Program-made: the position numbers and the translations under genes
Notes under the pieces: generated by a model
Seen by the model: only the letters and a program-made list of their open reading frames with translations
Databases searched by the model: none
What the model was told of the DNA's origin: nothing
Assembly (NCBI GenBank): GCA_900752215.1
Contig: CAADUO010000060.1
Coordinates: 1-64,000, forward strand
DNA: 64,000 nt
DNA from: an uncultured Collinsella sp.
Lineage (GTDB): Bacteria > Actinomycetota > Coriobacteriia > Coriobacteriales > Coriobacteriaceae
Direction: 5' to 3'
Shown: piece by piece, positions 35,497 to 43,792 of the stretch
Position numbering within the stretch: position 1 is the stretch's first letter
Layout of the letters: each line of letters begins with the position of its first letter

Positions 35497-35544
35497 TTTT
35501 GTTTGGGAAGTTGAGAGCTGGGTCGAAAACATTGACCCGCAATA

Positions 35545-35576
35545 ACAAAAAAGCTCGTCGGCTAGGCCGACGAGCT
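35545..35576 (-). terminator. Terminator of tRNA-fMet
   Basis: AGCTCGTCGGC and GCCGACGAGCT form a perfect 11-bp stem, followed on the minus strand by TTTTTTGTT, directly after the tRNA. Confidence 0.9.
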
Positions 35577-35585
35577 GCAAGTTCT

Positions 35586-35662
35586 TGGTCGCGGGGGCAG
35601 GATTTGAACCTACGACCTCCGGGTTATGAGCCCGGCGAGCTACCAGACTGCTCCACCCCGCA
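35586..35662 (-). tRNA. Initiator tRNA-Met (CAT)
   Basis: 77 nt including an encoded CCA (35586-35588). The anticodon CAT is at 35626-35628. Initiator features are a non-Watson-Crick first acceptor position (T1 opposite G72), three consecutive G-C pairs below the anticodon loop (GGGCTCATAACCC) and the D-arm GGAGCAGTCTGGTAGCTCG. The T-arm is GGTTCAAATCC. A terminator follows. Confidence 0.97.
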
Positions 35663-35816
35663 ATGTCTGGGCGCCTCATGTGCGCAAGAAAGAATATTAC
35701 GCGGGAGTTCGGTAAACGGCAAGGAAAAACTCGTGGAGCATAATTCCTTCATATTTAAACCCCTCAGCCCCTATCACCGTAAACGAATCGCAGCCGAGTG
35801 CCGTCGGCGACGCGTA

Positions 35817-35822
35817 TACAAT
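35817..35822 (+). promoter_or_regulatory. Candidate coaX -10 box
   Basis: TACAAT within GTATACAAT, 36 bp before the chosen coaX start. No clear -35 is present. Confidence 0.35.
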
Positions 35823-35858
35823 GGTGCGCGTCCTTTTATGCCAACACTGGGAGTAGAC

Positions 35859-36632
35859 ATGCTGCTCGCTATCGATATGGGAAACACGCAGACGGCCATG
35901 GGCCTGTTTGACGGAGACGAGCTGGTGCAGTCGTGGCGCATGCCCACCGACCGCTCCTATACCGCCGACGAGATCCATGTGCGCCTGATGGGTTTCTTTA
36001 AGATGTACGGCCTTTCGCTCGACGCGGTCGACGCGATCGCCTTTGCCGGCGTGGTGCCGCAGCTCTCGCGCGAATGGCACGCCGTGGCCGACCGCATTGC
36101 CGCGGACGCCATCGTCATCGGGCCGCAGACGGCCGCGGTGACCAAGCTGCGCGCGGCGCGTCCCCAAGCCGTAGGCGCCGATCGCGTCGCTAACGCCGTT
36201 GCGGCCGAAACTTTCTACGGCGCGCCGGCAATCGTGGTGGACTTTGGCACCGCGACCAATATCGACGTCATCGATGAGGACGGTTATTACATTGGCGGAG
36301 CGATCGCGCCGGGCATTCGCATCTCCATGGACGCGCTTGCCGCCCGTGCCGCCAAGCTCGCCAGCGTGCCGCTCGAGGCGCCCGAGCACGCCATCGGCCG
36401 CGATACCGAGGAGTGCATCAAGGTCGGCGCCGTGATGGGCGCCGCCGCCATGGCCGAAGGCCTGGTCGCGCGCATGAAGCGCGAGCTGGGCCGCGACGAT
36501 GCCACCGTTATCGCCACGGGCGGCCTCGCCGGCATCGTCGCCGGCTCGACCGATGCCTTCGACGTGGTAGACGGCCAACTCACCATCAAGGGCATCTGCG
36601 AAATCTACCGCCGCATGCAGAAGCTGGGATAG
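35859..36632 (+). CDS. coaX: Type III pantothenate kinase
   Basis: 257 residues, the usual CoaX length. It phosphorylates pantothenate with ATP, the first step of coenzyme A synthesis, in the cytosol. The N-terminal phosphate loop DMGNTQTAMGLF (about 5-16), GADRVANAVAA (about 106-116), the metal or substrate motif DFGTATNIDVID (about 126-137) and GGAIAPGIRISMDAL (about 144) are all present. I start at 35859 (GGGAGT ribosome site, matching length). Upstream in-frame sequence to 35481 crosses the tRNA and is not coding. It converges on the biotin-ligase-like gene. Confidence 0.95.
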   Translation: MLLAIDMGNTQTAMGLFDGDELVQSWRMPTDRSYTADEIHVRLMGFFKMYGLSLDAVDAIAFAGVVPQLSREWHAVADRIAADAIVIGPQTAAVTKLRAARPQAVGADRVANAVAAETFYGAPAIVVDFGTATNIDVIDEDGYYIGGAIAPGIRISMDALAARAAKLASVPLEAPEHAIGRDTEECIKVGAVMGAAAMAEGLVARMKRELGRDDATVIATGGLAGIVAGSTDAFDVVDGQLTIKGICEIYRRMQKLG

Positions 36633-36710
36633 AGCAGGGGCTTAAGTCGAGCGCGCCCGATGCCACAGTCCCCGCAAATGCTCGCCAAGCCTATTCCTCA
36701 GACAGGCGAA

Positions 36711-36738
36711 ACCCTCCCCGGCACAGGCCGAGGAGGGT
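36711..36738. terminator. Hairpin between coaX and the biotin-ligase-like gene
   Basis: ACCCTCCCCGG and CCGAGGAGGGT pair around a short loop, with CTTGTTGT after it on the plus strand. It lies between two convergent genes. Confidence 0.75.
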
Positions 36739-36777
36739 CTTGTTGTCATCGTCATCTTTGAGCGCAAGTGCCTCGCG

Positions 36778-37479
36778 TTACAGTCCGCGAATGCGCACGG
36801 CCTCGGGCGGAAACTCTTGCTCGCCGGCATCGGTCTTGATAGTCGCACGACCCCAGATATCCAGGCCCGCAAACACACCGACCGCAAGCGGCAAACCGTT
36901 GGGCGACACCGCTGCAACTTGGCGGCCCAGCAGCGGCACCATGTCGAAGTACTCGCCCAGCACGGGAGCCAGCGGCCCTGCGGCGCCTTGCGGCGTGTTG
37001 GCAACAACCGCCCAGGCGTCCACGCGGGCCAGCACGGCGGCGGCCAGCGCCTCGACCAGCGCTTCGTCAGCCACGTCCACACCAAGCTCGCTCAACGCCG
37101 AATGCTCAATATCAACCGTCACCGCGGCAAACATGCCCGCAGCACCGGCACCGCCGTTCACGGCAACACGCGCGAGTGACGTCTCAAACGCAGGCGCACC
37201 GCACACGATATCGCTCGGCCACTGGATACCCACCTTACCGGCAAGGCCCAACCCCGGCGTCGAAGCCGTGCCCACGAGCGCGTCCATCATGCCCATCGCA
37301 GCCACAAACGGCAGGCCGTGGAAGGCATGCATGCTCACATCCGGACGCACGACCAGCGAAAACGTCAGCGAAGCATCGCCCGCGCTCCACGCGCACCAGC
37401 CCGCGGACACGCCCTCGCGGCCCGCGTCGCGCACCGCGTCGAGCTCGGTGCCGGCGGCAACAGCATTCATCTCGATCAT
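36778..37479 (-). CDS. Diverged biotin-protein-ligase-like protein
   Basis: 233 residues. The order of motifs fits a BPL/LplA-fold catalytic domain plus a C-terminal BPL_C barrel: LPFVAAMGMMDALVG, then GIQWPSDIV (usual KWPNDV), then late VGVFAGLDIWGRATI. The hallmark GRGRxGR biotinyl-AMP loop is missing: at that position the text reads AGWCAWSAGDASL. The usual catalytic Lys of KWPND is also replaced (IQWPSD). No N-terminal HTH. It directly abuts the folP-folK stop (TAGATG) and is the next gene in that operon. BirA-like genes often sit next to coaX, so the position fits the family. It may be a non-catalytic biotin binder or a diverged ligase. Confidence 0.6.
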   Translation of the reverse strand: MIEMNAVAAGTELDAVRDAGREGVSAGWCAWSAGDASLTFSLVVRPDVSMHAFHGLPFVAAMGMMDALVGTASTPGLGLAGKVGIQWPSDIVCGAPAFETSLARVAVNGGAGAAGMFAAVTVDIEHSALSELGVDVADEALVEALAAAVLARVDAWAVVANTPQGAAGPLAPVLGEYFDMVPLLGRQVAAVSPNGLPLAVGVFAGLDIWGRATIKTDAGEQEFPPEAVRIRGL

Positions 37480-39210
37480 CTACATACGCCCCAATTCGCC
37501 CACGATATGACCCACGCGGTCCTCGGGCTCCTTGACCTCGACACCGTTGTAGCGGAAGAACCGCGCCGGGTCGTGCATCAGGTCCTCGAGCGGCACCAGC
37601 ACAAAGTCGCGCTCGCCAATGAGCGGATGCGGCAGGCGCAGCTTTTTGCCGCCGTGGGTCTCGCCGTCCATCCACAGCAGGTCCAGGTCGATGGTGCGCG
37701 GGCCGTTGGCCTTGGCCTTTTTGGAACGGTCGCGGCCCAGCTCAGCCTCGATCTTCATGAGCTCGTCGAGCAGCACCAACGGCGCCAGCTCGGTCTTAAT
37801 CTCGATGACAGCGTTGGCAAACGCGTCCTGGCGCGTCTCGTAGGCCGGCTCGCTCTCGTAGATCTTGGAGGAGTTGGACACGCAGGTGAGCGGAATCTCG
37901 GCGATCATGTCGCGCGCGGCGCGGATGTTGTCGCAACGATGCCCCAGGTTGGAGCCCACGGCCACAAACGCACGGCGCGGCTGCGGCTTGGCGACGGCCC
38001 AGTAACCGTTCAGGAACTGCGCAAAACCCGCGGCGTCGTGCACGCGCACGATGTTGGCACCGGCCTGGATGGCGCCCAGGCACACGCCAAACGTGGCGGC
38101 ATCGCGCGCGGCGGCCTCGGTCACGCCCGAGACAGCGCCCACAAAACGCTTGCGCGACACGGCGCACATGAGCGGATAGCCCAGTGACGCCATCTTGGCA
38201 GTCTCGCGCTGGATGACGATGTCCTCGTTAACCGACTTACCAAAGCCCGGGCCAGGATCGATGCAGATGCGGTCGCGCGACACGCCGGCATGGATGAGCG
38301 TGCGGGCCTGGTCGGACAGAAAGCCCATGACGCGGCGCATGATGGGCGCCGAATCGGGAAGGGTGAAGCGGCGGAGCTGAGAGGTGGGCACGTAGGCCTC
38401 CTCGCGGCGGGCGCTGCGGCGCATCATGGCTGCCAGGTGGTCATTGGACTCCGATGCGACCTCGGTGGCTGCGGGCGCGGGCGCGACGGTCTCGGCGGCA
38501 GCAGTCTGCTCGGCGGCGGGCGTCTCCTGCTCGCTTGCAGGCTCGGACGTGGGCTCCGGTTCGCCAAACGGCAACGAGGGCTGCACCACGCCGCCCGGAA
38601 GCTTGGCCTCCGACTTAGGCTCACCCAGCAACTTGCCGCGACGGCGGCGAGCCGGCTTCTCGGCCTCACGCGCGGCCTCGGCAGCCGCCTCGCGCGCCTT
38701 CTCGGCAACAAACGCCGCTGCCGAGGTATCGAGCTGCACCGTTGCGTGCGTGCGGGCGGGCGCGGCGACCTCGCCGGCATGCATCACGATGACGCCGCAG
38801 GTGCTCGTCTTAACAAACTCGACCATCTTGGGATCGGTGAAGCCGGTCACGTCGTTGACGATCGAGGCGCCGCAGCGCACGGCCGCCTTGGCAACCGCCA
38901 CATGACGCGTGTCGATCGAGACGATGGCGCCCTCCTTGGCCAGCGCGCGAACCACGGGCAGCACGCGGCGAGCCTCCTCGTCGGGGTTGACCGGGGTAAA
39001 ACCAGGGCGCGTGGACTCGCCGCCCACGTCGATGATGTCGGCGCCGGCGTCGAGCATCGCTAGGCCGTACTCGATGGCGGCGTCCGGGTCGAAGTGCTCC
39101 CCGCCATCGCTAAACGAATCGGGCGTCACGTTGAGGACGCCCATGATGCGCGGACGGTCAAAGCTGAGCTCGTACTTTCCGCACCGCCATGTCTTGCTGT
39201 CGTTCGCCAT
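37480..39210 (-). CDS. folPK: Dihydropteroate synthase-HPPK fusion with internal insert
   Basis: 576 residues. The N-terminal DHPS (about 1-410) has GVLNVTPDSFSDGG (about 21-34), DIIDVGGESTRPG, SIDTRH and NDVTGF, then IDPGPGFGKSVNED (about 315-328). The C-terminal HPPK (about 413-576) has AFVAVGSNLGHR, IYESEP, and GPRTIDLDLLW with HPLIGERDFVLVPL. The two enzymes make adjacent folate precursors (pterin pyrophosphate, then dihydropteroate). About 125 extra residues, rich in Ala, Glu and Pro, sit between MHAGE (about 142) and PIMRRVMGF (about 290). The start at 39210 is 6 nt after AGGAGG, and an ATG at 39216 abuts it. Confidence 0.93.
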   Translation of the reverse strand: MANDSKTWRCGKYELSFDRPRIMGVLNVTPDSFSDGGEHFDPDAAIEYGLAMLDAGADIIDVGGESTRPGFTPVNPDEEARRVLPVVRALAKEGAIVSIDTRHVAVAKAAVRCGASIVNDVTGFTDPKMVEFVKTSTCGVIVMHAGEVAAPARTHATVQLDTSAAAFVAEKAREAAAEAAREAEKPARRRRGKLLGEPKSEAKLPGGVVQPSLPFGEPEPTSEPASEQETPAAEQTAAAETVAPAPAATEVASESNDHLAAMMRRSARREEAYVPTSQLRRFTLPDSAPIMRRVMGFLSDQARTLIHAGVSRDRICIDPGPGFGKSVNEDIVIQRETAKMASLGYPLMCAVSRKRFVGAVSGVTEAAARDAATFGVCLGAIQAGANIVRVHDAAGFAQFLNGYWAVAKPQPRRAFVAVGSNLGHRCDNIRAARDMIAEIPLTCVSNSSKIYESEPAYETRQDAFANAVIEIKTELAPLVLLDELMKIEAELGRDRSKKAKANGPRTIDLDLLWMDGETHGGKKLRLPHPLIGERDFVLVPLEDLMHDPARFFRYNGVEVKEPEDRVGHIVGELGRM

Positions 39211-39305
39211 GAACATCCTCCTAAAATGCCCACGCCGCCGAGCTTGGGGAGCTGGCGGCGGGGTCGCTTTGCACTCAGTCTTTCTATTGTATCCGCGCGC
39301 GCGGG

Positions 39306-40058
39306 CTAGAACGCAAACGCGGCCGCGATGTCGCAAGAAATCAGCAGGTCGGCATTTGCATCCTGATCGGTGGGAGCAAGGTTGCATATAGCCAGCGTAT
39401 CGCCGGTAAAGTAACGCGTAAGGCCTGCCGCCGGATACACCACGAGCGAGGTCCCGCCCACAATGAGGGCATCGGCCGCGGCGATGGCGGCAACGGCACC
39501 GGTCAGCACGTGCTCGTCGAGCGGCTCCTCGTAGAGCACTACATCGGGCTTGATGCGGCCGCCGCACGCGGGGCACGCAGGCACGCCCGCGGCGTCCTCG
39601 TGCTCGCGCGAGCAAATCCACTCGGCGCTATAGACCGCGCTACACGACTGGCAAATGTTGCGATGGACCGATCCGTGCAGCTCAAACACGCGCCGTGAGC
39701 CGGCCATCTGATGCAGGCCGTCGATATTTTGCGTCACCACGGCATTTAGCTTGCCGGCGCGCTCCAGCTCGGCCAGCTTGGTGTGGCAGCGATTGGGCTT
39801 GGCGCCAAGCGCGATCATCTTGGTGCGGTAGAAGTCGAAGAACTCGGCCGGATGCGCCTCGTAAAAGCTATGCGACAGCATGGTCTCGGGCGGATAGGCA
39901 AACTGCTGGTGATACAGGCCGTCCACGCTGCGGAAATCGGGGATGCCACTTGCCGTGGAAACACCAGCGCCGCCAAAGAAGACCACGCGCTTGTGGGTGT
40001 CAAACAGATCCGCCAGCGCGGCGGAGGCCTGCCTGGGGTCCGATATTGCCTGCGTCAT
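39306..40058 (-). CDS. cobB: Sirtuin NAD-dependent protein deacylase
   Basis: 250 residues. NAD-binding FFGGAGVSTASGIPDFR (about 24-40), the NID motif TQNIDGLHQ (about 107-115), the catalytic His in FELHGSVHRN, two zinc CxxC pairs (CQSC and CPAC) and late GGTSLVVYPAAGL are all intact. It removes acyl groups from Lys with NAD+. The ATG at 40058 has GGAGG at good distance, and the frame runs further up to 40106 without a site. It is divergent from the exonuclease gene. The partner gene for the protein acylation cycle is not in the window. Confidence 0.94.
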   Translation of the reverse strand: MTQAISDPRQASAALADLFDTHKRVVFFGGAGVSTASGIPDFRSVDGLYHQQFAYPPETMLSHSFYEAHPAEFFDFYRTKMIALGAKPNRCHTKLAELERAGKLNAVVTQNIDGLHQMAGSRRVFELHGSVHRNICQSCSAVYSAEWICSREHEDAAGVPACPACGGRIKPDVVLYEEPLDEHVLTGAVAAIAAADALIVGGTSLVVYPAAGLTRYFTGDTLAICNLAPTDQDANADLLISCDIAAAFAF

Positions 40059-40171
40059 ATGAGTCCTCCGTCCGTGTCTCCGGGACGGCGGCGTTCGCAC
40101 TATCACTCGCGGACTCCGCCCCGCTCTTGTTGCGTTAATCTTAAGCCTGCCAACCCCGTCGAAAGGACACC

Positions 40172-40990
40172 ATGCCTCAGACTTACACTTTCGCCTCGTG
40201 GAACGTCAACGGCCTGCGCGCCGTGCTCAAAAAGGACCCGAGCTTTATCCAGATCGCGCAAGAACTCGACGTCGATATCCTGGCGCTGCAAGAGACCAAG
40301 CTGCAGGAGGGCCAGGTCGATATCGACCTGGCCGGCTATCACCAAACCTGGAGCTACGCCGAGCGCAAGGGCTACTCGGGCACCGCGGTCTTTACCCGCC
40401 AGGAACCGCTGCGCGTACTGCGCGCCGATGCGCTGCTGCCCTACGCCGGCGAGGGCGAGGCGGCCGAGCTCGTCGCCCAAGCCGCAACCGAGGGCCGCGT
40501 CTGCGCGTTGGAGTTCGACAAGTTCTGGTTTGTGGATGTCTACACTCCCAACGCGCAAAACGAACTCGCCCGCATCGACGTGCGCATGGCCTGGGATGAT
40601 GCCTATCGCGGCTTTTTGAGCGCGCTTGAGCGCGAGAGCGGCAAACCCGTCGTGACCTGCGGCGACTTTAACGTAGCGCACGAGGAGATCGACCTTAAGA
40701 ACCCCAAGTCCAACCGCGGCAACGCCGGCTTTTCGGACGAAGAACGCGGCAAGTTTACCGAGCTGCTCAACGCCGGCTTTACCGATACCTGGCGCACGGC
40801 TAATCCAGACGTCGAGGGCGTCTACAGCTGGTGGAGCTATCGCTTTAATGCCCGCAAGAACAACGCCGGCTGGCGCATCGATTACTTCTTGGTAAGTGAT
40901 TCAATCGCCAATACCGTGCGCGACACCGATATCCGCGGCGACATCTTTGGCAGCGACCACTGCCCCGTCACCCTCACGCTAGAGCTCTAG
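40172..40990 (+). CDS. xth: Exodeoxyribonuclease III (Xth/ExoA family)
   Basis: 272 residues. Exonuclease-endonuclease-phosphatase fold: SWNVNGLRAVLK (about 9-20), ILALQETKLQEG with metal Glu (about 36-47), VDVYTPNAQ with catalytic Tyr, CGDFNVAHEEIDL (about 161-173), WWSYR and the C-terminal GSDHCPVTL (about 260-268). It cuts at abasic sites and removes 3' blocks in base excision repair. A GAAAGGAC ribosome site precedes the ATG. It is a single-gene unit, divergent from the sirtuin gene. Confidence 0.95.
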   Translation: MPQTYTFASWNVNGLRAVLKKDPSFIQIAQELDVDILALQETKLQEGQVDIDLAGYHQTWSYAERKGYSGTAVFTRQEPLRVLRADALLPYAGEGEAAELVAQAATEGRVCALEFDKFWFVDVYTPNAQNELARIDVRMAWDDAYRGFLSALERESGKPVVTCGDFNVAHEEIDLKNPKSNRGNAGFSDEERGKFTELLNAGFTDTWRTANPDVEGVYSWWSYRFNARKNNAGWRIDYFLVSDSIANTVRDTDIRGDIFGSDHCPVTLTLEL

Positions 40991-41051
40991 CCCCAAGTAA
41001 TTCCTGGGGGACAGAGGAAAACAAATCATGTGACCCCTCTCCCCCTATAAG

Positions 41052-41114
41052 TTGCGGTGGAATAGTTCCTGTTTGGGCAGCAAATAGCCAAAAACGAGAA
41101 CTATTCCACCGCAA
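41052..41114. repeat. 63-nt perfect hairpin
   Basis: TTGCGGTGGAATAGTTC (41052-41068) and its exact reverse complement (41098-41114) flank a 29-nt loop. It lies between convergent genes. Nearby GGGGGACAG at about 41006 relates to the dispersed GGGGACAG elements. Confidence 0.88.
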
Positions 41115-41138
41115 GTTCGTGAGGGAACGCGAAATGCC

Positions 41139-41840
41139 TTACAGCCCGTATTTCACGACGACACGGTTAATGCGACGGCACCAAGGCTTGTACAAGGCGG
41201 CCAAGAACACGCAGGTCGCGAGACCGTGTGTGATATCGAACGGCACTGCCGTGGCAAGACGCGCCATGGCACCCGCCCACGTGAGCGGTTGAACAAAACC
41301 GATAATGTCGTAGGCGTTGATCACAACGCCGTACAGCAAACCCGAAGCAAAGCCGTAGGTCAGCAGCGCCGGCATACGCACGGCGCCATCGGCGCGATCA
41401 AAAGCGCCGGCATGCGCCAGCGCACCGCCAACGTATCCCACGAGCCCCCAGGCATACATCTGCCACGGCGTCCACATGCCCTGCCCAAAAAAGAAATTGC
41501 TGGTCAGCGCCGCCAACGCACCGACCATAAAGCCGTTACGGCGACCAAGCGTCGCCCCCGCAATAATGGCAATGGCGCTCACCGGTTTAAAGTCGGGAAT
41601 GGGGCCGAACAAGATGCGGCCCGCCGCGGCCAGTGCCGCCAACACCAGCGTGGGCATAATCTGGCGCAGGCCCGGTCGCGACGCCTCGTAACCCGCAAAG
41701 AACAGCGCAAGCACGAGCGCCACTATAGCGAGCATCAACAAAGCAGCCTGGGCAATGCCCAGATACAGCATGATGCCCATGCCTGGCGGCACGAACAAAA
41801 GCACTGGCCCCTCTATGTAGCGCCATATACGAGCAAGCAC
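41139..41840 (-). CDS. ECF transporter S component, substrate unknown
   Basis: 233 residues with about six helices. The segment LFGPIPDFKPVSAIAIIAGA, GFMVGALAALTSNFFFGQG and MWTPWQMYAWGLVGYVGG is typical of CbrT/HmpT-like S components. The substrate may be a cobamide or another vitamin, but sequence does not decide. The start is GTG at 41840 with AGGAG at good spacing. The shared ATPase/T pair at 47208-49738 may serve it, although they are 6 kb apart. No riboswitch is recognised upstream. Confidence 0.8.
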   Translation of the reverse strand: MLARIWRYIEGPVLLFVPPGMGIMLYLGIAQAALLMLAIVALVLALFFAGYEASRPGLRQIMPTLVLAALAAAGRILFGPIPDFKPVSAIAIIAGATLGRRNGFMVGALAALTSNFFFGQGMWTPWQMYAWGLVGYVGGALAHAGAFDRADGAVRMPALLTYGFASGLLYGVVINAYDIIGFVQPLTWAGAMARLATAVPFDITHGLATCVFLAALYKPWCRRINRVVVKYGL

Positions 41841-42028
41841 GCGAGCTCCTCTTGCGATCTTTCTCTATCGTTCGCGCCCCATTGTGGCACACGCGCAGCA
41901 CAGGTTTATCGACGATACATTCCACTCGTTAAACAAAACAACGCGCATGCGACTGAAGCCAATCGCATGCGCGCAAAAGGAGAGGCAAACTATCGCGAAT
42001 GATTCGTTAGACGAGCCTGTCCTTCAGG

Positions 42029-42532
42029 CTATTCCACCTCGAGCATTTCCTCGGTCTGCGGGGCCTTTTCGCCCACGAGAACATGGGCGGCCTTTGCTGC
42101 AACCGGATCGAACAGCAAGCCGCCAACCACGACAAAGGCCCAACCGCCGGTTGCAAGCTTTACCCAACGAGAGAAATAGGTCGTTTCGCCCACGAGACCA
42201 AAGCCGGTCTGGAACGCTATCTCAGCCAAACCGATAATCAAAAAGAGCAGCGTGGCGGCGAACACCGTGCCCGCGATCTTTGACGCAGGGCCACCCGGTT
42301 TGAATCCGAAGAAATCAACCCAGTCCCCAACGACCCTTCCAAACTGCGGTAGTGAGCTCACCGCCTCTGCGATGACGACAGCGAGCGCAAGCTGCCCCCA
42401 AAAACCGGTAGGACTCGACATATCGAGTGCCGCTTTGCCTTCGATAATAGGCAAAAAGGAGCACATCAGGAGCGGGTTCACCAGGGCATTGATTATGCCA
42501 GCGACCCTCGTTTCTCGAGTATTCATATTCAT
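42029..42532 (-). CDS. Uncharacterised four-helix membrane protein
   Basis: 167 residues. Four hydrophobic helices are visible (about 10-30, 45-65, 80-105, 127-147), with a short acidic C-terminus. I do not recognise the family. It has an AAAGGA ribosome site and follows the membrane LuxR regulator gene by 70 nt on the same strand, so it could be cotranscribed with it. Confidence 0.7.
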   Translation of the reverse strand: MNMNTRETRVAGIINALVNPLLMCSFLPIIEGKAALDMSSPTGFWGQLALAVVIAEAVSSLPQFGRVVGDWVDFFGFKPGGPASKIAGTVFAATLLFLIIGLAEIAFQTGFGLVGETTYFSRWVKLATGGWAFVVVGGLLFDPVAAKAAHVLVGEKAPQTEEMLEVE

Positions 42533-42602
42533 ATATTCCTTTAGTTTTCGTAGTGATACGGTACGTGGAGAAACCGCGCCTCTACTGGAAAGCCAGTTTT
42601 AA

Positions 42603-43670
42603 TTACTTTTCCGCAGGAGCGGCAGCACCACGCGAGCGCTCGTAAAACATGCCCATGAGTTCGCTACGACGCGAGACAGACAGTTTTCGATAGATGCTAT
42701 GGACGTGAGCCTTGACCGTTCCCAACGAGATAACTAAATCGTTTGCTATCTGCTGATTCCCCTGTCCCGTCAGAACTCGAGACAATACTTCTTGCTCGCG
42801 CGGCGTGAGCTCGTAGAGCGCACAGAAATCGGCAATATTGCTGGCACCCTGCTCCGCCGCGCGCTGCTCCGTCTCCAAGCGATACAAATCCAGACGATCG
42901 CGCACAAGCTGCTCGGTTCGCCGCACGTGGAACTCATCTTGATAGTGGCGTGCGTAGATAATGCAAGAAACCGCAAGACCGGCCCACAGAGCGTCTTCCA
43001 TAATAACAATCTTGCCGACGTAAAACGGAACCGAGCCAGAACGCATATACATGGCTGCGTAGATAAGGTCCTCGCCAATCGAGGCGGCGTAGGCGCAAAG
43101 GCACAAAAGAAGCAGCGAACGCAAAAGATGCAGCGCGCGAGAATCAGCATCCTCCACGGGGGCGGAATGCGCCAAGCCCATCAGGCTCCAGGCACAAAGC
43201 GAAATCATGACCAAGGGATCGATAAGGAGAAATACAATGTCGGATACGATGCCCAGATAAACTGTCCCCGCCAAGCAACGAACCAGAGCGAGCACCGGGA
43301 AGAGAAGGAACAAAGCCGATCGTGCGGTACGCTTGGTCACATCACACGCCAGCAAATAGAAGAGGATCTCCTCGCCCATCTGAGAGAGCGTCTTCGCTAT
43401 TCCAAAAAGGGTCAAAGCACCATGGGGGCCAAAGCTGCCTCCCGAAGAGAACGTCCCCGACACAAGGGACGATCCCATATCGGCCACTCCTTCGAGGGCC
43501 AGCAGGGCCATGAGCATAGAGAGGTACGCAAAGCGCTTGCTCTCCGTCATGCCTTTTGTCACACCGCAGAAAAAAGCGGCGCAGGCAAAGAGGCAAAGGA
43601 AGAACACGTTGTAAAGATAGATATAAAACCCCACGAGCTTGTCCTCCCCTTTTGCCGCAACGAGACGCAT
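42603..43670 (-). CDS. LuxR-family regulator with membrane-embedded N-terminus
   Basis: 355 residues. Six or seven hydrophobic segments (about 12-250) take the place of a soluble sensor domain. A LuxR HTH follows at about 290-345 (LTPREQEVLSRVLTGQGNQQ, then VISLGTVKAHVHSIYRKLSV). This layout is expanded in Coriobacteriia, and ligands are unknown in nearly all cases. It is downstream of the amidohydrolase-MATE pair on the same strand (122-bp gap) and is the likely regulator of that pair. No kinase partner is needed or seen. Confidence 0.87.
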   Translation of the reverse strand: MRLVAAKGEDKLVGFYIYLYNVFFLCLFACAAFFCGVTKGMTESKRFAYLSMLMALLALEGVADMGSSLVSGTFSSGGSFGPHGALTLFGIAKTLSQMGEEILFYLLACDVTKRTARSALFLLFPVLALVRCLAGTVYLGIVSDIVFLLIDPLVMISLCAWSLMGLAHSAPVEDADSRALHLLRSLLLLCLCAYAASIGEDLIYAAMYMRSGSVPFYVGKIVIMEDALWAGLAVSCIIYARHYQDEFHVRRTEQLVRDRLDLYRLETEQRAAEQGASNIADFCALYELTPREQEVLSRVLTGQGNQQIANDLVISLGTVKAHVHSIYRKLSVSRRSELMGMFYERSRGAAAPAEK

Positions 43671-43792
43671 GACTCATGATAGCGCAACGGCACCCCGCGG
43701 ATATTCGAACCGGTCGCAACCCGCAAGAGACGGGCGGCAAGGCTCGAGTAACCCTACCGCCCGCAATTTATTGCAGAATCCGATTGTTTGAT

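Larger units (their letters stand above)
35053..35585. other. Intergenic region with tandem hairpin array
   Basis: No gene. It holds the reductase promoter (not resolved), then the hairpin array at 35200-35496 and the terminator of the tRNA gene at 35545-35576. Confidence 0.7.
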
